From: Duganella sp. 1224
GTDB taxonomy: Bacteria; Pseudomonadota; Gammaproteobacteria; Burkholderiales; Burkholderiaceae_D
Direction: 5' to 3'
Assembly: GCF_013408245.1 (NCBI RefSeq)
Contig: NZ_JACBYS010000001.1
Location: forward strand, 558,001-622,000
DNA length: 64,000 bases
The notes below the pieces were generated by a model. That model had not been told where the DNA came from. It did no database searches and saw only the letters and a list, made by a program, of their open reading frames with translations. This document shows positions 36,585 to 46,455 of this stretch, piece by piece. Position 1 is the first letter of the stretch. Each line of letters opens with the position of its first letter. Position numbers and translations under genes: made by a program.

Positions 36585-37838
36585 TTATTCGTAGCGCAGG
36601 GCTTCGGCTGGGTTGGTGCGGGTCGCCCACCAGCTCGGGTATAGCGTGGACAGGAAGGACAGGGCCACCGCCACGCCGACCACGCCGGCCACGTCGCTCC
36701 ACAGCAGCTGCGACGGCACCGTGTTGATGAAGTAGATGTTCTTGTCGAGGAGCTGGATGCCCAGCAGGTGCTCGATGCCGCTGGCGATCTCCGGCAGATT
36801 CCACGCCACCAGCACGCCCAGCGTGGTGCCGGCCAGCACGCCCAGCAGGCCGGACAGCAGGCCCTGCACCATGAAGATCTTCATGATCGACGCCGGCCGC
36901 GCACCCAGCGTGCGCAGGATGGCAATGTCGGCCCGCTTGTCGGTCACCGACATCACCAGCATCGCCACCACGTTGAACGCGGCCACCGCCACGATCAGCG
37001 TCAGGATGATGAACATCATGTGCTTCTGGCTTTGCACCGCCGCAAACCACGTGGAATTGCGCTGGGTCCAGTCGCGCACCAGGTAGTTGCCGTCGAGGCT
37101 GTTCTTCAGTTCGTGGGCGATCTGCGGCGCCAGGTTGGCGTCGGCGATGCGCAGGCGCAGGCCCATCGGCAGGTTGATGTGCAACACGTCCTCGGCGTCC
37201 TGCAGGTGGATGAAGGCCAGGCTGGAGTCAAATTCGAAGTGGCCGACCTCGAACGTGCCGGCCACCGTGAAGCGGTGCGTCTGCGGCATCACGTTGTTGA
37301 GCGTGGCCTGCTGCGATGGCATGGCCAGGATCACGTGGTCGCCGGCCTTGACGTGCAGCGCCTTGGCCAGCTCGCTGCCCAGCACGATCTGGTTGGCGCC
37401 CGGTTTCAGCAGGTCCAGCGCGGCGGCGTTCTTGCCCTTCATGAAGTCGGCCACCTTGGCTTCCTGTTCGGGCAGGATGCCGCGCAGCAGCGCCGGCTTC
37501 ATCGTGTCTTCCTGCAGCAGCATGCCGGGCAATTCAACGAAGGGGGCGGCGGCTTGCACCGCCGGATTGCGCTCGGCGTCGCGCGCGGTGGCTTGCCAGT
37601 CGGGCAGCGTGCCGCGCGCGTCGAATACTTCGATGTGCGACAGGATCGAGATCATGCGCGCGCCTACGTCGCGCTGGAAGCCGTTCATCACCGACAGCAC
37701 CACGATCAGCGCCGCCACGCCCAGCCCGACGCCGGCGATCGAGACCAGCGACATGAAGGAGATGTAGCTGTTGCGGCCGCTACGGCGGCCGGCGCGGATG
37801 TAGCGCAGGCCGATCAGCCATTCGTAAGGTGTGGTCAT
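36585..37838 (-). CDS. lolC: Lipoprotein-releasing ABC transporter permease LolC/LolE
   Basis: The 417-residue inner-membrane protein has an N-terminal helix (SLVSIAGVGLGVAALIVVLSVMNGFQ), a large periplasmic domain and three C-terminal helices. The lipoprotein-release signature DKRADIAILRTLGARPASIMKIF lies between them. It forms the permease of the Lol complex that extracts outer-membrane lipoproteins. The ATPase gene lolD, normally next in the operon, does not follow it here; the palindrome and a convergent gene do. It starts 1 bp after the stop of the RsmI-like gene. Confidence 0.9.
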   Translation of the reverse strand: MTTPYEWLIGLRYIRAGRRSGRNSYISFMSLVSIAGVGLGVAALIVVLSVMNGFQRDVGARMISILSHIEVFDARGTLPDWQATARDAERNPAVQAAAPFVELPGMLLQEDTMKPALLRGILPEQEAKVADFMKGKNAAALDLLKPGANQIVLGSELAKALHVKAGDHVILAMPSQQATLNNVMPQTHRFTVAGTFEVGHFEFDSSLAFIHLQDAEDVLHINLPMGLRLRIADANLAPQIAHELKNSLDGNYLVRDWTQRNSTWFAAVQSQKHMMFIILTLIVAVAAFNVVAMLVMSVTDKRADIAILRTLGARPASIMKIFMVQGLLSGLLGVLAGTTLGVLVAWNLPEIASGIEHLLGIQLLDKNIYFINTVPSQLLWSDVAGVVGVAVALSFLSTLYPSWWATRTNPAEALRYE

Positions 37839-37839
37839 C

Positions 37840-38565
37840 TTATTGGCCCAGCAGCAGGAATACGGTCGGTTTTTTGTGGAAGTCCGGCGCCGGCGCGGTT
37901 TTCCATTGCGCCGCCGTCATGGTACGGATGGTTTCTGAAGGCAGGCTGAGGTCGGTCGCCACGCATACCAGCGTGCCCGGCGCGCAGGACGCCACCAGCG
38001 CTTCCAGCATGGCGGCATTGCGGTATGGCGTTTCGATGAACAGTTGCGTCTGCTTTTCCTTGCGCGAGCGCTGTTCCAGCTCCTTGATGCGCTGGGCGCG
38101 CTGGGCGGCGTCGGTCGGCAGGTAGCCGTTGAAGGCGAAGCTCTGGCCGTTGAGGCCGCTCGCCATGACCGCCAGCAGCAGCGACGACGGCCCGACCAGC
38201 GGCCGCACCGGAATCTTGTGCTGATGCGCCAGCCGCACCAGGTCGGCGCCGGGATCGGCCACCGCCGGCACGCCGGCTTCCGACACCAGGCCGCCATCCT
38301 GGCCGGCCAGCAGCGGCGCCAGCAGGTCGTTGAGCGCGGCGGCCGGGGTGTTGACGTTGAGTTCGGCGATGTGGATTTCCTGCAGCGGCTTGCGCAGCGG
38401 ATGCTGGGCGCCGACCAGCTTGAGGAAGGCGCGCGCGGTCTTGGCGTTTTCCGCGACGAAGTAACCCAGTTGCGAGGTGATGCGCTGCACCTGTTCAGGC
38501 AGCACGTGGGCCAGCGCTTCGGTCTGGCCCAGGGTGTTCGGTATTAAAAAGAGGGTGCCGGTCAT
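37840..38565 (-). CDS. RsmI/tetrapyrrole-methylase-like SAM-dependent methyltransferase
   Basis: The 241-residue protein belongs to the tetrapyrrole-methylase fold family near RsmI: GLVSEAGVPAVADPGADLVRLAHQ and VRPLVGPSSLLLAVMASGLNG are RsmI-like. It is shorter and lacks the usual RsmI N-terminus, so it may be the separate paralogue that accompanies maf in Burkholderiales rather than RsmI itself. The ATG at 38565 overlaps the maf stop (ATGA), and the next gene lolC starts right after its stop, giving a three-gene operon. Confidence 0.82.
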   Translation of the reverse strand: MTGTLFLIPNTLGQTEALAHVLPEQVQRITSQLGYFVAENAKTARAFLKLVGAQHPLRKPLQEIHIAELNVNTPAAALNDLLAPLLAGQDGGLVSEAGVPAVADPGADLVRLAHQHKIPVRPLVGPSSLLLAVMASGLNGQSFAFNGYLPTDAAQRAQRIKELEQRSRKEKQTQLFIETPYRNAAMLEALVASCAPGTLVCVATDLSLPSETIRTMTAAQWKTAPAPDFHKKPTVFLLLGQ

Positions 38566-39158
38566 TGTTTGTTTTGAAAGAAGGTGACGCCGATGTTGCG
38601 CAGCATGCCTGTCAGCGCGATTAATGGCAAGCCGGTGAGGGCGGTCGGGTCGCTGCTGTCGATGCGTTCCAGGATGGCGATGCCGAGCGCCTCGTTCTTG
38701 GCGCTGCCGGCGCAGTCGTAGGGCTGCTCGATGCGCAGGTAGGCGTCCAGTTCCTCGTCCGGCAGGTCGCGGAACCGGACCACGGTCTGGATGTCCTGCA
38801 GCTGGTGGGTGCCGTCGCGGCCGTCCCAGACGCATAGCGCGGTGTGGAAGATGACTTCGCGGCCGCGCATCTTTTGCAGCTGGGCGAGGGCGTTGGCGTG
38901 GTTGCCGGGCTTGCCGATCTGTTCATCGTCCAGCGTGGCGACCTGGTCGGAGCCGATGACGATGGCGCCCGGCATCTTGGTGGCCACGGCGGCGGCTTTT
39001 TCCAGCGCCAGGCGCAGGGCGGTGGCGTCCGGCGTTTCGCCCGGCAACGGCGTTTCATCGATGGCGGGCACGGCCACCTCGAAAGGCAGTTGCAGGCGGG
39101 TGAGCAATTCCTTGCGGTAGGCGGAACTGGAGGCCAGTACGAGTAAACTTGATGTCAT
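38562..39158 (-). CDS. Maf/YceF-type nucleotide pyrophosphatase
   Basis: The 198-residue Maf protein has the N-terminal LVLASSSAYRKELLTRL, the D/E substrate site (PAIDETPLPGETP), VIGSDQVATLDDEQIGKPG and the C-terminal GLPLIALTGMLRN. These enzymes hydrolyse non-canonical or modified nucleoside triphosphates; the YceF branch prefers m7GTP. The ATG at 39158 is chosen from family alignment. It is divergent from yceD, an arrangement common in proteobacteria. Confidence 0.93.
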   Translation of the reverse strand: MTSSLLVLASSSAYRKELLTRLQLPFEVAVPAIDETPLPGETPDATALRLALEKAAAVATKMPGAIVIGSDQVATLDDEQIGKPGNHANALAQLQKMRGREVIFHTALCVWDGRDGTHQLQDIQTVVRFRDLPDEELDAYLRIEQPYDCAGSAKNEALGIAILERIDSSDPTALTGLPLIALTGMLRNIGVTFFQNKQ

Positions 39159-39227
39159 GAAAGGAATGTTATATGCTCTGTCGCCGGTGATTGGGGCGGC
39201 AAAAAAGCCGCAACAATCACGAAGGCT

Positions 39228-39257
39228 TTGACTTGATGACGAAAACCCTGCTATTAT
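39228..39257 (+). promoter_or_regulatory. Sigma-70 promoter of the yceD-rpmF-fab run
   Basis: TTGACT (39228-39233) and TATTAT (39252-39257) are separated by 18 bp and lie 27 bp upstream of the yceD start. This is a good housekeeping promoter and probably the main entry for yceD-rpmF. Confidence 0.7.
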
Positions 39258-39284
39258 CGCAGGTTTTCCGGGGAATTTTCTGTA

Positions 39285-39782
39285 ATGAATGCTTTTGTGA
39301 TCGACACCTTTGAATTTTGTCGGACCAACAGCAGCCAGGAAGGCGTGACGCCTGTCGCTGAAATGACCCGTCTGGTCAAGGAATGTGCTGACAATTCCGG
39401 CGCGATCGCCTGGAGCGCGGTCGGGACCACCCACAAACTGGGCTTCCCGCAAATGACGCTGTCGGTCAACGGCACCGTCCAGCTGGTGTGCCAGCGCTGC
39501 CTGCAGCCTTACGCTCACCACCTCGATTCGTCGACGGTGCTGATGCTGGGTAAGGATGACGCAGAGGCGGATGAAATTGAAGAAACGATAGACGACGAAT
39601 CGATCGACGTCATCGTTGGTAGTCGCAGCATGGAGCTGATGTACCTGGTGGAAGACGAAGCATTGCTGGCCTTGCCGCAATCGCCGCGTCACGATGTCTG
39701 CCCGGATTCCAGCCTGCTGGACAAGGCAAAAAGCGAGAAGATCTCGCCCTTCGACGCTCTGAAGAGCCTCAAATCCGAATAA
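39285..39782 (+). CDS. yceD: YceD/DUF177 protein
   Basis: The 165-residue protein shows the DUF177 centre VNGTVQLVCQRCLQPYAHHL with the conserved CxxC, and the C-terminal DKAKSEKISPFDALKSLK. Its place directly before rpmF is conserved across bacteria. In plants and bacteria the family is linked to 23S rRNA accumulation and 50S assembly, but the mechanism is open. Confidence 0.92.
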   Translation: MNAFVIDTFEFCRTNSSQEGVTPVAEMTRLVKECADNSGAIAWSAVGTTHKLGFPQMTLSVNGTVQLVCQRCLQPYAHHLDSSTVLMLGKDDAEADEIEETIDDESIDVIVGSRSMELMYLVEDEALLALPQSPRHDVCPDSSLLDKAKSEKISPFDALKSLKSE

Positions 39783-39923
39783 GTTGTAGTACCAGACGTG
39801 TCAATACGCGTGTTCATCGAGTCTTGGCAAGTTCGCAGTAGCAAAGTAGTAGGGCTCGATTTGCATGTATATGCCGGTCGATTGTGTTAGAATTTTAGAA
39901 CTTATGTATTAGGAGTCATTAAC

Positions 39924-40106
39924 ATGGCAGTTCAACAGAACAAAAAATCCCCATCGAAGCGCGGTATGCACCGTTCGCACGATTTCCTGGTTGCTCCGCA
40001 ACTGGCGATCGAGCCAACCACCGGTGAAACCCACCTGCGTCACCACATCAGCCCTAACGGCTTCTACCGTGGTCGCAAAGTCCTGAAAACCAAGAACGAC
40101 GAGTAA
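39924..40106 (+). CDS. rpmF: 50S ribosomal protein bL32
   Basis: The 60-residue basic protein starts [20 protein letters not shown], characteristic of bL32. The zinc-binding cysteines found in some bL32 are absent here, the Cys-minus form being common. AGGAG lies upstream of the ATG. It is followed by a terminator before plsX. Confidence 0.97.
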   Translation: MAVQQNKKSPSKRGMHRSHDFLVAPQLAIEPTTGETHLRHHISPNGFYRGRKVLKTKNDE

Positions 40107-40134
40107 TCGACGTTTTTGCTGGACCCGGAAACAG

Positions 40135-40171
40135 GCGGTGCTGACTTGTGTAGCATCGCTTTTTCTTTTTT
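40135..40171 (+). terminator. Terminator/attenuator between rpmF and plsX
   Basis: GCGGTGCT (40135-40142) and AGCATCGC (40152-40159) form an 8-bp stem (one G-T pair) with a 9-nt loop, followed by TTTTTCTTTTTT. It should end most rpmF transcripts and lower flow into the fab genes. That would let ribosomal and lipid genes differ in level. Confidence 0.78.
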
Positions 40172-40252
40172 CATCGGCTGCAATTTCGTTTTGCACACCG
40201 TCATGTTCCAACGCGGAGTCCGGAAGTCGCGGTCCCGCCGCTTGCCATAACA

Positions 40253-41314
40253 ATGACAATCAAAATCTCTATCGACTGCATGGGTGGCGATCACGGCCCG
40301 TCGGTCACCATCCCCGCAGCTGTTTCCTTCGTCAACCGCGAGCCTGATGCCGAGCTGATCCTTGTTGGCCTCGAAGACGTCATCCGCGCCGAGTTGAAGA
40401 AACACCATGCCGACGCCCATCCGCGTCTGAGCGTGGTCCACGCCTCCGAACAAGTCACCATGGACGATCCGCTGGAAGTGGCCCTGCGCCGCAAGAAGGA
40501 TTCGTCGATGCGCGTCGCCATCGAGCAAGTGAAGGACGGTAACGCCCAGGCGTCCGTCTCGGCCGGCAACACCGGCGCGCTGATGGCGGTCGCCCGCTAT
40601 GTGCTGAAGACCATGAGCGGCGTTGACCGCCCGGCCATCTGCAGCATCATGCCCAACCAGAAAAACGGCCCGACCTACGTGCTGGACCTCGGCGCCAACG
40701 TCGACTGCGAGCCGCACCACCTGCACCAGTTTGCCATCATGGGCTCGGTGCTGGTGTCGGCCATGGAAAACAACCCGCGCCCGACCATCGGCCTGCTGAA
40801 CGTCGGCACCGAGGACATCAAGGGCAACGACGTGGTCAAGGCCACCAGCAAGCTGCTGCAGACCGACCACGAGCGCGGCGCGCTCAACTTCCACGGCAAT
40901 GTGGAAGGCAACGACATCTTCAAGGGCACCACCGACATCGTGGTGTGCGACGGCTTTACCGGCAACGTCACGCTCAAGGCCGTCGAAGGCGTGGCGCGCT
41001 TCTTCGCCGACACCGTCAAGTCCGAATTCACCCGCAATCCGCTGACCATGCTGAGCGCCCTGATTGGCCGCGGCGCGCTGAACAACATCAAGAAACGCCT
41101 GTCGCCGTCGCGCTATAACGGCGCCAGCCTGCTGGGTTTGCGCGGGCTGGTGTTCAAGAGCCATGGCGGCGCCGACGCATATTCCTTTGAATGGGCGATC
41201 AAGCGGGCGTATGATGCTGCAAAAAATGACGTGTTGCCGCATATCTCGACCCTGATCGCCGAGCTGATGCCGCGCAGCACCGATACTCCGGAAGTACCAA
41301 GCTCAACTAACTAG
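40253..41314 (+). CDS. plsX: Phosphate acyltransferase PlsX
   Basis: The 353-residue enzyme makes acyl-phosphate from acyl-ACP for membrane phospholipid synthesis. Family motifs: [18 protein letters not shown] at the N-terminus, [28 protein letters not shown] and [14 protein letters not shown]. Its position before fabH is conserved. The ribosome site is weak. Confidence 0.97.
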   Translation: MTIKISIDCMGGDHGPSVTIPAAVSFVNREPDAELILVGLEDVIRAELKKHHADAHPRLSVVHASEQVTMDDPLEVALRRKKDSSMRVAIEQVKDGNAQASVSAGNTGALMAVARYVLKTMSGVDRPAICSIMPNQKNGPTYVLDLGANVDCEPHHLHQFAIMGSVLVSAMENNPRPTIGLLNVGTEDIKGNDVVKATSKLLQTDHERGALNFHGNVEGNDIFKGTTDIVVCDGFTGNVTLKAVEGVARFFADTVKSEFTRNPLTMLSALIGRGALNNIKKRLSPSRYNGASLLGLRGLVFKSHGGADAYSFEWAIKRAYDAAKNDVLPHISTLIAELMPRSTDTPEVPSSTN

Positions 41315-41324
41315 GTAAAACGGC

Positions 41325-42308
41325 ATGACCTTGTATAGCAAAATTATCGGCACCGGCAGCTACCTGCCAGCCAGGCGGGTGACCAATCAGGAGCTGGCTG
41401 ATCAACTCGCCGCCAAAGGCATCGAAACCTCGGACGAGTGGATCGTCACCCGCAGCGGCATCGCGGCGCGCCACTTCGCCGCGGCGGACGAAAAATCGTC
41501 CGACCTGGCGGTCAAGGCCGCCCACAACGCGCTGGACATGGCTGGCCTGCAGCCCAACGACATCGACCTGATCATCGTGGCCAGCTCGACGCCGGACTTC
41601 TTCGGCAGCTTCCCCAGCACCGCCTGCGTGGTGCAGCAAAAACTGGGCATCACCAACAACGGCGCCGCCGTCGACGTGCAGGCCGTGTGCAGCGGCTTCG
41701 TCTACGCGCTGTCGACCGCCGATGCCTTCATCCGCGCCGGCGTGCACAAGAACGTGCTGGTGATCGGCGCCGAAGTGTTCTCCCGCATCCTCGATTTCAG
41801 TGACCGCACCACCTGCGTGCTGTTCGGCGACGGCGCCGGCGCCGTGGTGCTGACCGCCTCGCAAGAGCCGGGCATCCTGGCGACCGCGCTGCACGCCGAT
41901 GGCCGCCACTCCGACATCCTGTGCATGCCCAGCACCTTCAGCAGCGCCACTGCCGGCGAAGCCTACCTGTACATGGACGGCCCGGCGGTGTTCAAGATGG
42001 CCGTCTCCGTGCTGGAGAAGGTGGCCAACGAAACGCTGGAAAAAGCCGGCATGCAGCAGGACCAGATCGACTGGCTGATCCCGCACCAGGCCAACCTGCG
42101 CATCATGAGCGGCACCGCCAGGAAGCTGGGCCTGCCGATGGAAAAAATGGTGGTCACCGTCGATCAGCACGGCAACACCTCGGCCGCATCGATTCCGCTG
42201 GCGCTGGACGCCGCCGTGCGCGATGGCCGCGTCAAGCCCGGCCAGAACATCATGATGGAAGGCGTGGGCGGCGGCTTTACCTGGGGCGCGGTGCTGGCCA
42301 AGTTTTAA
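41325..42308 (+). CDS. fabH: Beta-ketoacyl-ACP synthase III
   Basis: The 327-residue enzyme starts fatty-acid chains by condensing acetyl-CoA with malonyl-ACP. The catalytic triad is visible: C122 in AVCSGF, His in [11 protein letters not shown], and Asn in [10 protein letters not shown]. It follows plsX after 10 bp in the fab cluster. Confidence 0.97.
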   Translation: MTLYSKIIGTGSYLPARRVTNQELADQLAAKGIETSDEWIVTRSGIAARHFAAADEKSSDLAVKAAHNALDMAGLQPNDIDLIIVASSTPDFFGSFPSTACVVQQKLGITNNGAAVDVQAVCSGFVYALSTADAFIRAGVHKNVLVIGAEVFSRILDFSDRTTCVLFGDGAGAVVLTASQEPGILATALHADGRHSDILCMPSTFSSATAGEAYLYMDGPAVFKMAVSVLEKVANETLEKAGMQQDQIDWLIPHQANLRIMSGTARKLGLPMEKMVVTVDQHGNTSAASIPLALDAAVRDGRVKPGQNIMMEGVGGGFTWGAVLAKF

Positions 42309-42405
42309 GCTGAATTAGAATTAGAGTTCTAACGGACTCAGCGGTAGCAGTGCTGTCATGATTCGATGATAGCTTTGCTGCCAATAATTAAAAAGAGATG
42401 AAGTC

Positions 42406-43341
42406 ATGACTAAATTTGCTTTTGTATTCCCAGGCCAGGGCTCGCAGGCGATTGCGATGCTGGACGGCTTTGCCGGCAACCCGGTGGTCGCGCAGACCGT
42501 CGCTGAAGCGTCGGACGCCATCGGCTTCGACCTCGGCAAGCTGATCGCCGAAGGCCCGAAGGAAGAGCTGGACCTGACCACCAACACCCAGCCGGTAATG
42601 CTGACCGCCGCCGTGGCCACCTACCGCGCGTGGATCGCCGCCGGCGGCCCGCTGCCGTCGGTCGTGGCCGGCCACAGCCTGGGCGAATACTCGGCGCTGG
42701 TCGCCGCCGGCGTGGTCGCCTTCAAGGACGCCGTGCCGCTGGTGCGCTTCCGCGCGCAAGCCATGCAGGAAGCCGTGCCGGTCGGGCAGGGCACGATGGC
42801 CGTGGTGCTGGGTCTGTCGGATGACGACGTGCGCGCTGCGTGCGCCGAAGCGGCCGCCGCTGGTGGCGTGGTCGAGGCGGTCAACTTCAATGCGCCGGCG
42901 CAGGTGGTGATTGCCGGCGACACCGCCGCCGTCGAGCGCGCCTGCGAGATCGCCAAGGGCAAGGGCGCCAAGCGCGCCATGAAGCTGCCGGTGTCGGCGC
43001 CGTTCCACTCGTCGCTGCTGAAGCCGGCGTCGGACCGCCTGCGCGCGTACCTGGCCGACATCGCCTTCGCCGCGCCGCAGATCCCGCTGATCAACAACGT
43101 CGACGTGGCCGTGCTGAACGACCCGGCCGCCATCAAGGATGCGCTGGTGCGCCAGGCCGCCGCGCCGGTGCGCTGGGTGGAAACCGTGCAGAAGATCGCC
43201 GCCGACGGCATCGTTGACGTGGTCGAGTGCGGCCCGGGCAAGGTGCTGATGGGCCTGACCAAGCGCATCGACGGCAACCTGGCCGGCGACGCGATCTTCG
43301 ACCAGGCTTCGCTGGACGCCGTCTTGAGCAAGCTCAAATAA
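42406..43341 (+). CDS. fabD: Malonyl-CoA:ACP transacylase
   Basis: The 311-residue enzyme loads malonyl groups onto ACP. The nucleophile motif GHSLGEYSAL is near residue 90 and the catalytic His lies in SAPFHSSLL. The N-terminal FVFPGQGSQ is also typical. A 97-bp gap separates it from fabH. Confidence 0.97.
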   Translation: MTKFAFVFPGQGSQAIAMLDGFAGNPVVAQTVAEASDAIGFDLGKLIAEGPKEELDLTTNTQPVMLTAAVATYRAWIAAGGPLPSVVAGHSLGEYSALVAAGVVAFKDAVPLVRFRAQAMQEAVPVGQGTMAVVLGLSDDDVRAACAEAAAAGGVVEAVNFNAPAQVVIAGDTAAVERACEIAKGKGAKRAMKLPVSAPFHSSLLKPASDRLRAYLADIAFAAPQIPLINNVDVAVLNDPAAIKDALVRQAAAPVRWVETVQKIAADGIVDVVECGPGKVLMGLTKRIDGNLAGDAIFDQASLDAVLSKLK

Positions 43342-43389
43342 TCGTTTGCGCTTTCAGGCACACTCCGTATTTACTGTAGAAGGACTTAC

Positions 43390-44136
43390 ATGACTTTAGC
43401 AAATCAAGTCGCCCTGGTAACGGGCGCATCGCGCGGCATCGGCAAGGCGATTGCCCAGGAACTGGCGCGCCAGGGCGCGAAAGTGGTCGGCACCGCCACC
43501 ACCGAGGCCGGCGCCGAGGCGATCTCCGCTTACCTGGCCGAGATCGGCGCGGAAGCCGGCAAGGGCATGGTGCTGAACGTCACCAACGCTGAAGCGTGCG
43601 CCGCCATCGTCGACGAGATCGGCAAGACCTATGGCGCGGTGGGCATCCTGGTCAACAACGCCGGCATCACGCAAGACCAGCTGGCCATGCGCATGAAGGA
43701 CGAGGAGTGGGACAACGTCATCGCCACCAACCTGAATTCGGTCGGCCGCCTGTCGCGCGCCGTGCTGCGCGGCATGATGAAGGCCAAGACCGGCCGCATC
43801 ATCAACATCACCTCGGTGGTGGCCTCGTCGGGCAACCCGGGCCAGATGAACTACGCCGCCGCCAAGGCCGGCGTGGAAGGCATGACGCGCGCGCTGGCGC
43901 GTGAAATCGGCAGCCGCAACATCACCGTCAACAGCGTGGCGCCGGGCTTCATCGACACCGACATGACCAAGGGGCTGGGCGAAGAACAGCACGCCGCCTT
44001 GCTAACCCAGATTCCGCTGGCGCGCCTCGGCAAGCCGGAGGACATCGCCGCGGCGGTCGCCTTCCTGGCGTCGCCGCAAGCCGCTTATATTACCGGCACC
44101 ACCCTCCACGTGAATGGCGGTATGTATATGAATTGA
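43390..44136 (+). CDS. fabG: 3-oxoacyl-ACP reductase
   Basis: The 248-residue short-chain dehydrogenase reduces the keto group of the growing chain with NADPH. The cofactor motif TGASRGIG, the NNAG motif, Ser in ITSVVASSG and Y155-x3-K159 (YAAAK) are all present. It has the expected position between fabD and acpP. Confidence 0.97.
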   Translation: MTLANQVALVTGASRGIGKAIAQELARQGAKVVGTATTEAGAEAISAYLAEIGAEAGKGMVLNVTNAEACAAIVDEIGKTYGAVGILVNNAGITQDQLAMRMKDEEWDNVIATNLNSVGRLSRAVLRGMMKAKTGRIINITSVVASSGNPGQMNYAAAKAGVEGMTRALAREIGSRNITVNSVAPGFIDTDMTKGLGEEQHAALLTQIPLARLGKPEDIAAAVAFLASPQAAYITGTTLHVNGGMYMN

Positions 44137-44234
44137 TGAGAATGGGCTGTATTCAAAGCCTGTTCAAATCTTTTAGTAGGGATTTCAGTATATTTAGCAG
44201 CAGACACTGAAATTCGTTTTTCAGCGCGCAAACC

Positions 44235-44243
44235 TGATAAAAT
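44235..44243 (+). promoter_or_regulatory. Extended -10 promoter element before acpP
   Basis: TGATAAAAT matches an extended -10 box (TGn plus TAAAAT) 36 bp upstream of acpP. No strong -35 is needed for such promoters and none is clear. A separate acpP promoter would fit the high demand for acyl carrier protein. Confidence 0.55.
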
Positions 44244-44279
44244 GCGCGCTTTCCGTAACAAACAAAATGGAGCCATAAC

Positions 44280-44519
44280 ATGTCGGATATCGAACAACGC
44301 GTAAAGAAAATCGTCGCTGAGCAACTGGGCGTCGCCGAAGCAGACATCAAAACCGAATCGTCGTTCGTTGACGATCTGGGCGCTGACTCGCTGGACACCG
44401 TGGAACTGGTGATGGCCCTGGAAGACGAGTTCGAAATGGAAATCCCTGACGAACAAGCAGAGAAAATCACCACCGTGCAGCAGGCGATCGACTACGCGAC
44501 CGCGCACGTCAAGGCGTAA
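44280..44519 (+). CDS. acpP: Acyl carrier protein
   Basis: The 79-residue acidic four-helix protein carries growing acyl chains on a phosphopantetheine arm attached to S37 in GADSLD. That arm would be added by AcpS, encoded 11.5 kb downstream. GGAG lies before the ATG. It sits in the usual place between fabG and fabF. Confidence 0.98.
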   Translation: MSDIEQRVKKIVAEQLGVAEADIKTESSFVDDLGADSLDTVELVMALEDEFEMEIPDEQAEKITTVQQAIDYATAHVKA

Positions 44520-44549
44520 TACCTGCCCGATCGACTTTAGGAGAATCGC

Positions 44550-45797
44550 TTGAGAGGTTCTAAAAACCGTCGTGTTGTCATTACCGGCCTGGGCGCCGTG
44601 ACTCCGATCGGCAATAACATTGCCGAGTCGTGGGCCGCAGCCGTCGAGGGTAAATCCGGGATTGCCACCATCACCAAGTTTGACGCATCTGCTTTCAGCA
44701 CCCGCTTTGCCGGCGAAGTCAAAGGCTTCAACATCGAGGACTACATCTCGGCCAAGGAAGCCCGCCACATGGATACCTTCATCCATTACGGCATGGCGGC
44801 CGGCATCCAGGCTGTGCAGGACTCGGGCGTGGTTGTCACCGAAGAAAACGCCGACCGTATCGGCGTCATCGTCGGTTCCGGCATCGGCGGCCTGCCGATG
44901 ATCGAAGAACAGAAGGAAGACTACGACAAGCGCGGTCCGCGCCGTATCTCGCCGTTCTTCGTGCCGGCCTCGATCATTAACATGATCTCGGGCAACCTGT
45001 CGATCAAGTACGGCATGCGTGGTCCTAACCTGTCGATCGTGACGGCTTGCACCACCGGCCTGCACTGCATTGGCGCCGCCGCTCGTCTGATCGAGTACGG
45101 CGATGCCGATGTGATGATTGCCGGCGGCGCTGAATCGACCGTGTCGCCACTGGGCCTGGGCGGCTTCGCCTCGGCCAAGGCGCTGTCGTCGCGCAACGAT
45201 GATCCGGCGACCGCGTCCCGTCCATGGGACCAGGATCGCGACGGCTTCGTGCTGGGCGAGGGCGCCGGCGTGATGGTGCTCGAAGAGTACGAACACGCCA
45301 AGGCGCGCGGCGCCAAGATCTACGCGGAACTGCTCGGCTTTGGCATGAGCGCCGACGCGTATCACATGACCTCGCCTCTGGAAGATGGCAGCGGTGGCAG
45401 CAAGTCGGCGCAAGCCGCCCTGCGCAACGCCGGCATCAACCCGGACCAGGTGCACTATGTGAACGCGCACGGCACCTCGACGCCGCAGGGCGACGTGGCC
45501 GAAGTGCAGGGCATCAAGCGCACTTTCGGCGACCACGCCAAAAAGCTGGTGGTCAATTCGACCAAGTCGATGACCGGCCACCTGCTGGGCGGCGCGGGCG
45601 GCCTGGAGTCGGTGTTCACGGTGCTGGCGGTACACCACCAGGTGTCGCCACCGACCATCAACATCTTCAACCAGGATCCGGCCTGTGACCTGGACTTCGT
45701 TGCCAACACGGCGCGCGACATGAAGATCGAGTATGCAGTGAAAAACTCGTTCGGCTTCGGCGGCACCAACGGCAGCCTGGTCTTCGGTAAGATCTGA
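44550..45797 (+). CDS. fabF: Beta-ketoacyl-ACP synthase II
   Basis: The 415-residue elongating condensing enzyme has C167 in [10 protein letters not shown] and the two histidines in [11 protein letters not shown] and [12 protein letters not shown]. Translation begins at TTG (44550), fixed by AGGAGA about 6 nt upstream and by alignment of [16 protein letters not shown]. The weak start codon may hold its level below that of acpP. Confidence 0.96.
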   Translation: MRGSKNRRVVITGLGAVTPIGNNIAESWAAAVEGKSGIATITKFDASAFSTRFAGEVKGFNIEDYISAKEARHMDTFIHYGMAAGIQAVQDSGVVVTEENADRIGVIVGSGIGGLPMIEEQKEDYDKRGPRRISPFFVPASIINMISGNLSIKYGMRGPNLSIVTACTTGLHCIGAAARLIEYGDADVMIAGGAESTVSPLGLGGFASAKALSSRNDDPATASRPWDQDRDGFVLGEGAGVMVLEEYEHAKARGAKIYAELLGFGMSADAYHMTSPLEDGSGGSKSAQAALRNAGINPDQVHYVNAHGTSTPQGDVAEVQGIKRTFGDHAKKLVVNSTKSMTGHLLGGAGGLESVFTVLAVHHQVSPPTINIFNQDPACDLDFVANTARDMKIEYAVKNSFGFGGTNGSLVFGKI

Positions 45798-45819
45798 AAA
45801 TAGTTTGAACTAATTCTGT

Positions 45820-45845
45820 GCTCACCTTGTCCAAACAAGGTGAGC
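45820..45845 (+). terminator. Hairpin after fabF
   Basis: A perfect 11-bp stem (45820-45830 and 45835-45845, GCTCACCTTGT / ACAAGGTGAGC) with a 4-nt loop lies 22 bp past the fabF stop. A second GC-rich hairpin (GGCGCCGGC/GCCGGCGCC) follows within 30 bp. There is no T-run, so it may be a Rho-dependent end or an mRNA stabiliser for the fab operon. Confidence 0.5.
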
Positions 45846-45958
45846 GAGAATTCGGGGCGCCGGCACTCGCCGGCGCCTGAATTGCCCAGCCTTCACTGGC
45901 TGGCGCTACCACGCAGTTTTCCCCGTTTTTAAATTCATGTGTTTGTGGTGCTGCCGTC

Positions 45959-46384
45959 ATGTCGATCGCGGTGTCCGTCATCGTCCGCCCCTCGCGCGGC
46001 CTGCGCCTTGTGCATGCCGGCTTGTGCTGTTGCGTGATGGCGTCCGCCGCCGCGTGTCCCGGCGTGGTGGCGCCGCTGTTGTGCCTGCTGGCCGGCGCGC
46101 TGGCGTGGCTGCGCGGCCGGCCGCCGGCTATCGCGCGCCAGCTTGATATATCCGGTGTCGGCCACATGCGGCTGGCGGTATACCAGCACAACGGTGGCGC
46201 GCTGCGCCTGCTGGGCGGCTCGACCTTGTGGCCGCGGCTGCTGTTGCTGCGGCTGGGCGACGCGGCCGGCCGGGCCGCGCTGCTGACCGTGCTGCCGGAC
46301 AGCGTGGCGCCGGCCCACTGGCGGCCGCTGGCGCTGGCCTGCCGCGCGGCGGCGCGCACCGAAATAAACACGCCGGCAGTGTGA
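45959..46384 (+). CDS. YgfX-like membrane protein
   Basis: The 141-residue protein has two hydrophobic helices at the N-terminus (LVHAGLCCCVMASAAA and GVVAPLLCLLAGALAWLRG) followed by a small soluble domain (LRLLGGSTLWPRLLLLRL). This matches the YgfX layout, with the two-helix hairpin seen in E. coli YgfX (CptA). Its place between fabF and rpoE is common in Burkholderiales. The sigma-E type promoter overlaps its last codons. Confidence 0.6.
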   Translation: MSIAVSVIVRPSRGLRLVHAGLCCCVMASAAACPGVVAPLLCLLAGALAWLRGRPPAIARQLDISGVGHMRLAVYQHNGGALRLLGGSTLWPRLLLLRLGDAAGRAALLTVLPDSVAPAHWRPLALACRAAARTEINTPAV

Positions 46385-46409
46385 ACTTCTTGCAGCGAGC
46401 TAACTCTAT
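46383..46409 (+). promoter_or_regulatory. Sigma-E type autoregulatory promoter of rpoE
   Basis: GAACTT (46383-46388), a 16-bp spacer and TCTAT (46405-46409) resemble the extracytoplasmic sigma-E consensus (GAACTT, TCTGA). The site lies 47 bp before the rpoE GTG. ECF sigma operons usually activate themselves this way. Confidence 0.68.
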
Positions 46410-46455
46410 AGCATATGGCCGGACGTATCGCTGCAGGCCACCGAGGAATGCAGGA

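Noticed and set aside
46228..46455. Upstream extension of rpoE
   Set aside because: It overlaps the ygfX-like gene and sigma-E type promoter. The GTG at 46456 with GAGGA gives the standard 199-residue protein.
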